In this document: piece after piece, positions 52,811 through 61,453 of the stretch
Layout: every line of letters begins with the position of its first letter
Position numbering within the stretch: the stretch's first letter is position 1
From: Mesostigma viride
Taxonomy: Eukaryota > Streptophyta > Mesostigmatophyceae > Mesostigmatales > Mesostigmataceae
Length of the DNA stretch: 64,000 nucleotides
NCBI GenBank assembly: GCA_009746045.1
Contig: RPFO01000115.1
Location: 186,001-250,000 of the forward strand
Reading direction: 5' to 3'
Translations under genes and position numbers: made by a program
Notes under the pieces: generated by a model
Seen by the model: only the letters and a program-made list of their open reading frames with translations
Told to the model about the DNA's origin: nothing
The model's database searches: none

Positions 52811-52948
52811 GGGCAGCGGCGGCGGGTGGAAGAAAACTGATAGCGTTGTTGTGCATCCCGTGACCACCGGCCACCAAACGGAGGCACGACACCAAGGCAG
52901 ATCAAGCACCAAAGGAAGCAGCAAAACATCAACGTTAGTAACCAAGAA
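52811..52948. repeat. Degraded ninth copy of the recurring spacer
   Basis: It shares GGCAGCGGCGGCGGGTGG, GTGCATCCCGTGACCACC and AAGCACCAAAGGAAGCAGCA with the other spacers, but has AACATCAACGTTAGTAACC at the end. It is the outermost and most diverged copy. Confidence 0.8.
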
Positions 52949-53532
52949 TGGGAGCCGGGGGAAAGATCATACGGCGCTGCCATGGCAAGAAAACCCAGCA
53001 ACCCAGCAACGCAGCTATGGCGCAACCCAGAAACGAAAACATTTGCGACAGCCTGCTTCAATAATGCTTGGATTCACACAAATGAACAAGTGGGGCTTAC
53101 CAATCCAATCGATGGTCTCGGCTTGCTCGCAAATCCCTGCAACCAAACGAGAACCGACAAAAACACTCACACTCCCCCGTCAGCGACCGGCACCACGACA
53201 CCAAAAAAGCGACGAAATTATCTGTTTCACACTCCCCCGTCATCGAGCTGCTTGTGGACAACTATCTGTCAAAAGCATCCATGTACATCCACCGCCATTG
53301 CTCACCTCTTTTCACACTCTTCGGCTGCACACAATGGCGTTGCTCAGTCGAATATGGCTGTCGGGTTGCTAATATCGTTGTCACTTTCGGCCGATGTCGC
53401 GAATACCCGCCGTTGATGCTCGGGTGCAAGGTGCATCCACGGTGTCGGTCTTCCAGGAGGGCTGGAAAGCGCCAACGCAGCACCTGCAATTCAAATTCCC
53501 TGGTGCTGGTATGCCGACGCGCAAATGGAATG

Positions 53533-53557
53533 GCGCGGCGCCTAAAAGGCGCCGCGC
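53533..53557. other. Perfect GC hairpin 1
   Basis: The arms GCGCGGCGCC (53533-53542) and GGCGCCGCGC (53548-53557) are fully complementary, with a TAAAA loop. Confidence 0.85.
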
Positions 53558-53589
53558 GCGGGAAAAAAATTTACGCGCCAAACGATATG

Positions 53590-53614
53590 GCGCGGCGCCG
53601 GGACGGCGCCGCGC
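53590..53614. other. Perfect GC hairpin 2, same arms as hairpin 1
   Basis: Identical 10-bp arms at 53590-53599 and 53605-53614, with loop GGGAC. The start-to-start distance from hairpin 1 is 57 bp. Confidence 0.85.
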
Positions 53615-54440
53615 TGAAAAATACTTGCAGTCGCAACTGTGACGTGGCGCTGCAGACCACACGGTAGGGAATTCGCAGCGCCATATATGGCGCCACGCCG
53701 ACTCCTGACGCCGTGTGGCGCCACATGGACGCGGCGCTGCACACAGCTCGAGCCCATTTTTTCACATTCCTGCTACCTGATTGGACGCCTGGCGGAGGAA
53801 GCTTTTCACGGCGCGACGCCGAGGGGCTTCAAAAACGTATATAAGCAGGCAAAATTTCTCCGAAATTTAATGAACGAGCGCGACGCGGAGACCATGCTAG
53901 TGTGCGGAACTGGTGAACCACACCGGTACGGGACAGATTCTTGGCTGATCCTCGTAGTACCTCGTGAACACGTCTAGTAGGCCCGGGTTCAACTCCCGTC
54001 GTAACATTTTTTTTTGGGTTGGTGTGGCAAGCCTATAAAGCAATCCGCAAACCACTACACGGCTGGTAAGATTTAATATAATTAGCAACCTAATAGCTAT
54101 ATCAAAAATGTTTATGGGCATGGAAATTTTTAATATGTTGATATTAGACTGCAATGAAACGAATATGCAACCTGCCCCCCTATGTTTAATACAATTATTA
54201 TTATTATTTGTGGCATGAATATAATAATTGTGTGAAATACAATGCTATGTGCAATATATTGCTGGTATGCCATGCAATTGTAACCAACAGGTGCAAGACC
54301 AAAAGGCGTCTTCAGGGCCCACCTGCTGCGAACAAGAGCTATGGCGGCAAGAGGTGCGTGCAGGGTTACGGATTTACGGGGTTGTTGACCACCAAATTTG
54401 TTGTTACGTGTGTTATGGAAACATTTCAGTCGAATTTCTG

Positions 54441-55066
54441 GGTTCCAACGGTCGTTAAGGTTATAAAAAGTGCGTTGGGATTCGGAAATTCACATCCTGG
54501 CGTGTAAAAAATGCAGGTGTTGGCGAGTTTTCGGCCCGCTTTCAGGGGTCCAACGGCCGTTGGGTGTCTAAAATGCATGTGTTAGCGTGTTTCCGGCCCG
54601 CTTTCAGGGGCCCAACGGCCGTTGGACGTCGAAAATGCATGTGTTGGCGTGTTTTCGGCCCGCTTTCAGGGGTCCAACGGCCGTTGGGTGTCGAAAATGC
54701 ATGTAAAGGGCGTGTTTCAGGCCCACTTTCAGGGGTCCAACGGCCGTTGGGTGTAGAAAATGCATGTGTTGGCGTGTTTTCGGCCCGCTTTCAGGGGTCC
54801 AACGGCCGTTGGGTGTCGAAAATGCATGTGTTGGCGTGTTTCAGGCCCACTTTCAGGGGTCCAACGGCCGTTGGGTGTCGAAAATGCATGTGTTGGCGTG
54901 TTTTCGGCCCGCTTTCTGGGGTCCAACGGCCGTTGGGTGTCGAAAATGCATGTGTTGGCGTGTTTCAGGCCCACTTTCGGGGGTCCAACGGCCGTTGGGT
55001 GTCGAAAATGCATGTGTTGGCGTGTTTCAGGCGTACTTTCAGGGGTCCAACGGCCGTTGGGACCTA
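54441..55066. repeat. 62-bp palindrome array upstream of the transposase-like gene
   Basis: Intact cores start at 54550, 54612, 54674, 54737, 54799, 54861, 54923, 54985 and 55047, a period of 62 (once 63). A mutated core is at about 54448. Each unit reads GGGGTCC-palindrome-GTGTCGAAAATGCATGTGT, then TTGGCGTGTTT and GGCCCACTTTCA or GGCCCGCTTTCA. It ends about 65 bp before the first ATG of the next gene. Frames reading PTAVGCRK and similar are artefacts. Confidence 0.95.
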
Positions 55067-55130
55067 CAAATTGGGTAATTGTTGGAAAGCAATAATTTGA
55101 TAAAAAGTCAAAACTTCGTCTGGATTCTGT

Positions 55131-56297
55131 ATGCGCGCGGATGCAGGTGAAGCGCACAACAAAGACCTAAGTCTCAAGTACGTCGAGATCAAGGGCAACC
55201 AACTTGCCCTCGACATGGCCAGCGCAATGGAATACTTGCTGAAGGACAACAATCACAAGACTGAAAACACGAAAACTGCAGTAGGCTTGAGGGCGCTTGA
55301 GCGGCTGCCAGGTGCGGTTGTGAAGGTTATGGGGAAACAGTACCGCCCTGCGCTGAAAAGAAAGGCGTCGGAGTCCTTCGCTCAGGAGGTTGTCGCTAAT
55401 ATCGTGCAAGGTTTCCAGGAATTGGGCAAGTCGGATGAGCACAGGAACGCGAAGTGCGCTGTGCTGTCAATGTGCTTGGGAAAGGACGGCATGAACAATC
55501 AAGGGCATTGCACTCTCGCGCGGCTGCTTCACGTCACGCCCAAGGATATCCAGACCGCAAGGGGAATGAGGATGGGGGGCGACCTTCCCGCCCTGAAGGC
55601 GCCCCCTCGTGCTTTACGGTCGGACAAGTTTCCGGAGGAGGTCAAAGACATCGTCGGGAGTTACTGGTTGTCAGACCTAAACACGAGGGCGTCTCCCAAC
55701 CATAAGGACGTGGTCAATGAGTTCGAAAGGAAGGGAAACGCCAGGATCCTCATTTCCTCCCAGGGCGGAAGGTACTATTTGGACTCGCTTGAAACGATTT
55801 ACAAGCGGTTCTGTTCTGACGCGTCGCCGTACAAGGGAGGTATCGTGACGACTGCGGACGGGACAAGGTACAAGGTGGGGTACACGAAGTTCGTGGAGTT
55901 CATGCCCAAGTGCGTAAAGGGCGTGTGGAAGGACCGGGACTTGTGCGCATGCGAAAAGCACGTCGTCTTCGAGTCTCTGCTCTCTGCCTTCGCCAAAGGC
56001 GTCAAGGAGTTGAAGAGCACGCTGGAGATCGAGGAGAGGGAGGGTATCCCTTCCGTGCCTGACAATGCCCATGATTTCGTTCGACGTTTCACCTGCCACA
56101 GGGCTGAGAGGGGGGAGGGGGGGCAAGGAGGGGGGAGGACGGGCGGCCCGTTCGTTAACGTCCCAATGAACTGCTTGGAAGGGACGTGCAACGAGTGTGG
56201 GATTTCCGAGTTCATCGTGACGGACCAGATGAAGGGGTGGACAAAGAAGTACACGTGGTTCGACTTCATAAAGGAGGGCACAGCGCCCCGTGGGACG
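55131..56297 (+). CDS. Exon 1 of DDE-transposase-like gene
   Basis: The frame is open from ATG 55131 to a GTAAGC donor at 56298, phase 0, 389 codons. The N-terminal part is charged and helical. Then comes a block that I associate with an uncharacterised transposase-like family in invertebrates, fungi and algae: VGSYWLSDLNTRASPNHKDV (about residue 178), KVGYTKFVEFMPKCVKG and DLCACEKHVVFESLLSAF (about 245-285). A CNECG-type Cys pair lies near 360, before the donor. An internal CAG at 55144-55146 could be an acceptor if an upstream exon exists. The 62-bp palindrome array occupies the presumed promoter. Confidence 0.7.
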
Positions 56298-56553
56298 GTA
56301 AGCATGTATATTTGCATCGTTGAATATATATATGTAGACTTTCATACTTCCAACGGCCGTTGGCGTTGGGAAATTCCCAGCTGCTGACTTCCATTCTTCG
56401 GTCAATCCATGGTGCGCGGGCATGTATATTTGCATCGTTGAATATATATATGTAGACTTTCATACTTCCAACGGCCGTTGGCGTTGGGAAATTCCCAGCT
56501 GCTGACTTCCATTCTTCGGTCAATCCATGGTGCGCGGGTGTGTTGTGTTGCAG
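56298..56553 (+). repeat. Intron 1 of the transposase-like gene, a 117-bp duplication with palindromes
   Basis: GTAAGC...TTGCAG, 256 bp, phase 0. It is almost entirely two copies of a 117-bp unit (starting about 56303 and 56420). Each has CATGTATATTTGCATCG, a TATATATATG tract, one CCAACGGCCGTTGG and GTCAATCCATGGTGCGCGGG. The duplication stops at the polypyrimidine/acceptor region. Confidence 0.85.
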
Positions 56554-57309
56554 GAGGAGGATGTGGCGCCGCAAATGAACCTGCAGCAAAAACTCATCAA
56601 GTCAACCCTCTCGGAGCTCCATGAACTCATTACGGCGCGCTTCCCGGAATTCGCCATTCACGTCCATACATGGGCCTGGCAGCACCACGCTTACAAGGAG
56701 TGCATTGACGTGATGCCGCTGGGAACGGTGGTGGTCCTGATGGACTACTCGGAGAACTATTCGGACCACCTGCAGAAACAGTTGCAGGCGCAGTACTGGT
56801 ACCCAAGTAGTTACGTCCTGATGCCGGTGATCGTGATGTACCGTGATCCCGTATCGCTGGAAATCAAAAGGGTGAAGCACGATTACATGGGGAAGGACGT
56901 ACCGAGGAATGCCCAGACCCTGGAGTTCGTGATGAAGAATACCCTTAACGTGCTGAGGGAGGAGGGGGTGGAGGTGAGGAACTGGATCAGTTGGTCCGAC
57001 AACTGTAAGGAGCAGTTCCAATCCCGGTATGTGTTGGCGATGGCTGCGGACCTGCTCGAGGCCGACCCCGACTTGGAATCATTGGAGTGGAACTACTCGT
57101 GTGCAGGACATGGGAAGGGGGAGTCGGACGGGGAGGGGGGGACGGTCAAAAGCATCCTCAAAAGAGCGCAGATGCAGGAGGACAATCGGAACCTGAATAC
57201 GGTGGAGGCACTGGTGGCCTACCTGAACCGGGATTGGAGAACCGGCAAAGACTCGAGTCGACCATCGGCACAATCGGACGTGGTTCGACGGGCATTTCTT
57301 CTCGATAAC
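56554..57309 (+). CDS. Exon 2 of DDE-transposase-like gene (catalytic core)
   Basis: 252 codons, with a CAG acceptor at 56551-56553 and a GTAAGT donor at 57310, both phase 0. It holds the three acidic blocks expected of an RNase H-fold DDE core in this family: VVVLMDYSENYSDH (about exon residue 60), WISWSDNCKEQFQSRYVLAM (about 148) and NYSCAGHGKGESDGEGGTVK (about 180). These correspond to the D-x-x-ENY, SD-x-x-xQFK and HGKG-x-x-DG-x-GG signatures that I recall from this uncharacterised family. All look intact. The gene could be a transposon gene or a domesticated derivative; no terminal inverted repeats were found. Confidence 0.75.
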
Positions 57310-57611
57310 GTAAGTAAAGACAGTTGCTTTCTGGTGGTCAAGTGCAGTTCTATAATTTGTCTCTGGTTACACTTTACAGAGGACAGCTTCCTTGATGCAG
57401 TTTGAAGTTTCATAAGGCCAACGGCCGTTGGAGCTGGAAAATCGTATAATTGTTGAGTGCCAACGGCCGTTGGAGTTGAGAAATGTACTTATATAAAGTT
57501 TCCAAGGGCCAACGGCCGTTGGAGTTGGGAAATCTTATAATTGTTGAGTGCCAACGGCCGTTGGAGTTGGGAAATGTGCTGTGATGTTGTTTCATGGATT
57601 TACAATTGCAG
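57310..57611 (+). repeat. Intron 2 of the transposase-like gene, four palindromes
   Basis: GTAAGT...TTGCAG, 302 bp, phase 0. Palindromes lie near 57418, 57461, 57511 and 57551, each followed by GAGTTG or GAGCTG then GGAAAT. Two types of unit alternate (AATTGTTGAGTG before the core, or TTTCCAAGGG/TTTCATAAGG). Confidence 0.85.
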
Positions 57612-58279
57612 ATTCTCACGTCCGGTAAGGAGCGAGGCCCGATCCGAGATATCTCCACGGCACACCAGTGGCGACTGGACAAAAAGGGCGAGCGGGTCGA
57701 GGTGGTAAAGCTCAGGCGTTTTTCATGCTTCAGTTGTGCGGAGTGCCGAGAGGGCAAGTGGACGACATGCCCAAACGATTGGAGCAGCTCGTCGTGGACT
57801 GTAAAACTCCAGGCGAGTAAGTCGCGGAACCCCACGCGATATCCGGGAACCCGCCTGAACCACGTTCAAACGGCAAGAAACGAGTTGGGGCGTGGTTTGC
57901 AGGAGGGGGAGGCCGTCGCAGTCGCATCTGAGAGGGGGCACAAGGACCATGTGCCCGACCACCCGTACTGGTTGGCGAAAGTTGTTCGAGTCGCCCACCA
58001 ACTCGACAAGGATGAGTGTTTAAACAAACATACAGGGGGGGGGGCGAGGTTTTTAAGAAAGGCAACTGGGTAATGTACGTAAAATACTTCGAGAGGTGCT
58101 CCTCCTCCGGATCGGACGCCCGACGCTTCTTCTGGAACCCAGACGACCGAGAACCCTTAACTGCAATCGTGTGCTACCTGAGCGTCGCAAAGGTCACGAA
58201 GGGCAAGTGGGAAGGACATCCGGACAACACGCGACAGGGCTGGTTCACAATTGCGAAGAAGGTGGACGCCGAAATTACG
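57612..58279 (+). CDS. Exon 3 of DDE-transposase-like gene, frame break at a ten-G run
   Basis: The exon starts after CAG 57609-57611 (phase 0) and ends at a GTACGT donor at 58280 (phase 0 in the downstream frame). A Cys block FSCFSCAECREGKWTTC lies near exon residue 37. The frame from the acceptor stops soon after a run of ten G (58035-58044), while the frame that becomes open across the run carries on with a WVMYVKYFERCSSSG segment to the donor. A one-base homopolymer indel would join them. The second part (KGKWEGHPDNTRQGWFTIAK) is normal-looking coding sequence. The stop in the first frame is therefore more likely an error or a recent lesion than the true end. Confidence 0.6.
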
Positions 58280-58375
58280 GTACGTCATTCCAAACATTAC
58301 TGTGTAAAATTGGTGTTTGTATGTCGCATGTGTTTTTTTGTCGACGGTCGTTCACCTTACTAATGTTACATACAG

Positions 58376-58396
58376 GGCAATCAGCCTATACTTTAG
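58376..58396 (+). CDS. Exon 4 (terminal microexon) of DDE-transposase-like gene
   Basis: After a CTTACTAAT branch-point-like stretch and TACATACAG (acceptor ends 58375), six codons reach TAG at 58396 in phase 0 with the exon 3 donor. Intron 3 would be 96 bp. This is the most economical end for the gene, but it rests only on splice-site reading. Confidence 0.4.
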   Translation, partial: GNQPIL

Positions 58397-59336
58397 CTTG
58401 GCTGCATGGCGCATGTCGCATATCTTAATTTCTCAAAGCCAACGGCCGTTGGACTTACGAAACTGGACAAGTGCCAAGTGCGGATTGGGTACTAAAATGG
58501 GCATTCTTGTTGAGGATGACCAGTTGTGTTTATATATTTTTGCATGGTGGCGGATGACTTGGCGTGTTGTTGCATTTTTACATACGGGTGTATGGTAGGC
58601 CTTAAACCCTAAACCCCTACACTCCTAAACCATATTTACCCTTATATGTTGGGTGTGTTGTGTGAATGTTGGGTATGTGTGTTGGGGCGTGTGTGTTGTG
58701 TGTGTGTGTTGGGTGCATTCATGAAGGTGCGGGGGCGTGTAGGGTGTGTGCAAAGTGTCTTGTGTGTTGATGTTGGGTGTGGGGGGGGGGAGGTACATGT
58801 GTGTTGTGTGTGTGACTTAGTAGGTGTGTTGTGAGTTAGATGAGATGCTTAGGCTGACACACGGATTTCCGGCCTGCGCGCCGCGTATTGCCTACCGCGG
58901 CTGAGCGGGACACCTCAGTACAGTACGGCAGGGTGTACGGTACTGAGGTGTCATGTGGACCGATGTGCGGTTAGTGCCAGACTGTTCCTAGGTGCTAGCT
59001 CGACCCGCCAGGTCCGGTGTAGCCGGGCCTGACGGGCCGAGTCTTAGCTGGTTGCTAGTGACGTGGTCGCATGGCATTGCAGTGTACAGTTGTCCACTGG
59101 TCGTGTGCTGCAGGTAGCACCGCCATAGGCATATAGGCGTAGCACTGGGGAGTGCCACAGCACCCGAGTTTGCCCAGACGTTCCATTCTGAGCCCTCAGC
59201 TTTCATCGCTCTCTCATTGTATTATTGTAATACAATCATCATTCGCTTTCAGCTTCAGCAGTTGTTCGTCGTTCCTAGTCTCCATCCAACTTGGACTGAA
59301 AAGTTCGATATTTTTTTTACAAGCAAAAAAAAAGAT
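58397..59336. other. Region between the host gene and the second retroelement
   Basis: A last palindrome lies at about 58440. Then come AAACCCTAAACCCC near 58605 (two telomere-like CCCTAAA units) and a G/T-rich low-complexity tract at 58640-58840. A leader-like region carries a perfect 11-bp inverted repeat (58911-58921 with 58940-58950). No gene is apparent. Part of 58850-59330 may be the 5' LTR or leader of the next element, but I could not find its boundaries. Confidence 0.45.
58911..58950. other. 11-bp perfect inverted repeat
   Basis: CACCTCAGTAC and GTACTGAGGTG are separated by 18 bp, which is itself partly self-similar (AGTACGGCAGGGTGTACG). Confidence 0.8.
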
Positions 59337-61100
59337 ATGGCTTCCAACAACGGCAACAACGGCAACAACAACAAGGGGAAGGCGCCTGCCAGGCGCACCT
59401 CACCCCGCCTTTCGCCGGAGGGCACGCCCTCCACCACCGATGCGAGGGTGACGCCCAACGTCACCTTCCGCACGGTGGTCGCTGACCAACCCAGGCGTCG
59501 GGGCCCGCAGGTGGGGCCCGGCGCCCGGGGGATGGCGAGCGGTCGGCCGTTTGCCACTGGCGGTTCGTCCGCCATGGCACCTGGGGGGCAGGTCCCCCGG
59601 GCACGACGTTCCCCCGTCGCAGGTGACGGGGGTCGTGAGCGGAGTGATTCCTCCGAGGAGGATGGCGAGGTGCAGCCTGCGAGGCCACGGCCTTCGCTTG
59701 AGCTCTCGTCGCAGACACCTGCGACGTCGGGCAACCTTTCCGTGGGCCGACAGATGGCCATCATGGACATTGACCGGTACGGGCCACATGTTCCGCCCCC
59801 GGTCGCGTTCGGGCGCCCCCCCCATTTTCTCCCCATTGGGGAGGACGACATCCCGGCCTTCATTTCGATGAACGGCCGGATCTTACGTCAACGTTTTCAG
59901 ATGCTTCCAGATGAGGAGATGCACGCGATAGAGGTGCATCGGGTACAAACGCTGGTCGAGGGGCGGCTGAGGATGCAGTTCTCTTTGGTTCAGGTAGCAG
60001 TTTGGCTGTACTGTTTCGCCAATCGGCCGCGGCACAATCCCGGCACTGTTGATCAGTGGGCGTCCCGGCAGCGCCAGAGAGAGGCGCTGAGCGTGGTCGC
60101 CCGACCGGAGATCCAACTGACTCCGTTGGGGCTGTGGCCCCAAGTCACGCCAGTTGGCTGGGGCCCGGAGCGGCGTGAGGCGGCTGCGATGCCGCCTGCG
60201 ACGGAGCGCGGGGCGGCAGACGCCCCCAACACGCCCATGGGTGGTGAAGCCACCCAGGACCCTCTGGCAGGTCAGAGGGTCCAACCTCAGCCGCAGGCTC
60301 CCCCGCCCAGCGTGGGGGGCCAGGTGGCTGAGGAGGCCACCGGGGTCGCAGGGACCCCGGCGGCGACACAAGCGCCCGGGGTCGCAGGGACCCCGGCAGC
60401 GACGCCGGCGCCTCCGGCGCTGGCGGGGGATGCAGCCCCCATGGAGGGTGTCACGGGCACCTCCAGCGGCTCTGGGGGGCAGGCCCCCTCTAGTCGCAAC
60501 AAGGACAAGTCCCTGGCAGGGCCGGAGGGGCCCCAGGGTCCCACCGCAGCTGGGCAGCAACCAGCACTGCTGGAGGGCGACCTGCAAGGTCGCGACTTCA
60601 TCACCCTGGGTGATGAGGCCGTGTGGCGTGCCATACAGACAGCCACAGCCTCCTTCCGTGGGCTGGCCGACAGGAGCCAGCAGATGCATGTCGCGGAGGC
60701 GGGCAGCCTGGTGTGTGCAATCATCACGCACATCCTGGGCCTGCCCAACCTCCAAGAGGGCACACGCAGGGTGTGCGACGACCTGCTGCCTGCCCTGCAG
60801 GCTCTCCTCTCAGGGAGGAGGGTGCAGGGCAGCAGGGTGCGTCTGGTGCGTTTGCTGGAGCTCCTGCACAACGCCATCCTGAGAGGGGCGGGTAGGTGGC
60901 TGCCTACCTGGCTGCATCATGATCTTACTAACCCTACTGACGATGAAGTGTCCCTCTCTCCCACCTTCCATGATTGGGAGGAGGCCCGCAGCAGGAGGCG
61001 GGAAGTGACACACACTCACACCCCCACCAGCCCACCCCTATGTTGTCTAACCCTCCTACACAGCCCATGTTTGCCCATCCTGCTCAGCTCACTCAAGTAG
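59337..61100 (+). CDS. Gag-like N-terminal part of second retroelement
   Basis: The frame is open from ATG 59337 (MASNNGNN), after AAAAAGAT. It encodes a low-complexity Asn/Gly then Pro/Arg start, a Pro/Ala-rich middle (about residues 280-420) and a helical block (about 455-575: FITLGDEAVWRAIQTATASF and NAILRGAGRWLPTWLHH). No clear known domain is visible, but the position and composition fit a gag precursor. The real frame probably leaves this one near a CACACTCACACCCCC tract (about 61010-61025), because the next frame carries on with similar Pro/Thr-rich sequence. The tail after that point is likely out of frame. Confidence 0.55.
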   Translation: MASNNGNNGNNNKGKAPARRTSPRLSPEGTPSTTDARVTPNVTFRTVVADQPRRRGPQVGPGARGMASGRPFATGGSSAMAPGGQVPRARRSPVAGDGGRERSDSSEEDGEVQPARPRPSLELSSQTPATSGNLSVGRQMAIMDIDRYGPHVPPPVAFGRPPHFLPIGEDDIPAFISMNGRILRQRFQMLPDEEMHAIEVHRVQTLVEGRLRMQFSLVQVAVWLYCFANRPRHNPGTVDQWASRQRQREALSVVARPEIQLTPLGLWPQVTPVGWGPERREAAAMPPATERGAADAPNTPMGGEATQDPLAGQRVQPQPQAPPPSVGGQVAEEATGVAGTPAATQAPGVAGTPAATPAPPALAGDAAPMEGVTGTSSGSGGQAPSSRNKDKSLAGPEGPQGPTAAGQQPALLEGDLQGRDFITLGDEAVWRAIQTATASFRGLADRSQQMHVAEAGSLVCAIITHILGLPNLQEGTRRVCDDLLPALQALLSGRRVQGSRVRLVRLLELLHNAILRGAGRWLPTWLHHDLTNPTDDEVSLSPTFHDWEEARSRRREVTHTHTPTSPPLCCLTLLHSPCLPILLSSLK

Positions 61101-61453
61101 CACTTCCCTCTCAGCAGGTCTCTCCTGTGAATGCTGCAGCAGCAACACCATCTTCTCCCTCTCCCCCTGCATCCCCCTCTAGGTTGCCCACTTACAATGA
61201 AAACCGTCCTGTGGATAGGATTAATGTCAGGGGGCTGCCTGAGGGGTATACTAGGGAGCAGGGGAATCATGCACTTCTCTCTCTGCAGCTGGCTAGGGAG
61301 GAACTGAATGTCAAGAATTGGTTTGGATCTCTCATGCAGGGGGATTTTACCATCAGTCCTCTTCTCAGATTCAGAATCTCATTCTTGTCTTCCAGCGTAG
61401 GTATCCCAAGTGGCAGGACACGCAGGCTAGGGCAGTTTGGGAGGCTTTCATGA
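60974..61453 (+). pseudogene. Gag-like middle segment in a second frame
   Basis: From about 61015 this frame reads Pro/Thr/Ser-rich sequence, then RINVRGLPEGYTREQGNHAL and QLAREELNVKNWFGSLMQGD. It stops making sense near 61360, where a third frame takes over. It bridges the segments at 59337-61100 and 61318-62490 and indicates two frame changes within one gag precursor. I therefore treat the gene as broken, or the assembly as carrying indels. Confidence 0.5.

Larger units (their letters stand above)
52949..54430. other. Non-repetitive region, no confident gene; GC hairpins
   Basis: Several overlapping open frames of 70-190 codons lie at 52950-53670, but none has a recognisable domain and no frame clearly stands out. 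Two strong GC hairpins lie at 53533-53614. A further GCGCCATATATGGCGCC self-complementary stretch lies near 53680. About 54000-54300 is AT-rich with no coding signal. Confidence 0.45.

Noticed and set aside
53910-54006. Possible tRNA (GGGTTCAACTCCCG resembles a T-arm)
   Set aside because: The T-stem is only four pairs, and I find no matching acceptor stem or believable D and anticodon arms. A tRNAscan or Infernal run would settle it.
54564-55100. Cys/Arg-rich 100-180 codon frames (for example VGCRKCMCWRV)
   Set aside because: They are translations of the 62-bp palindrome array. The same peptide repeats with each unit.
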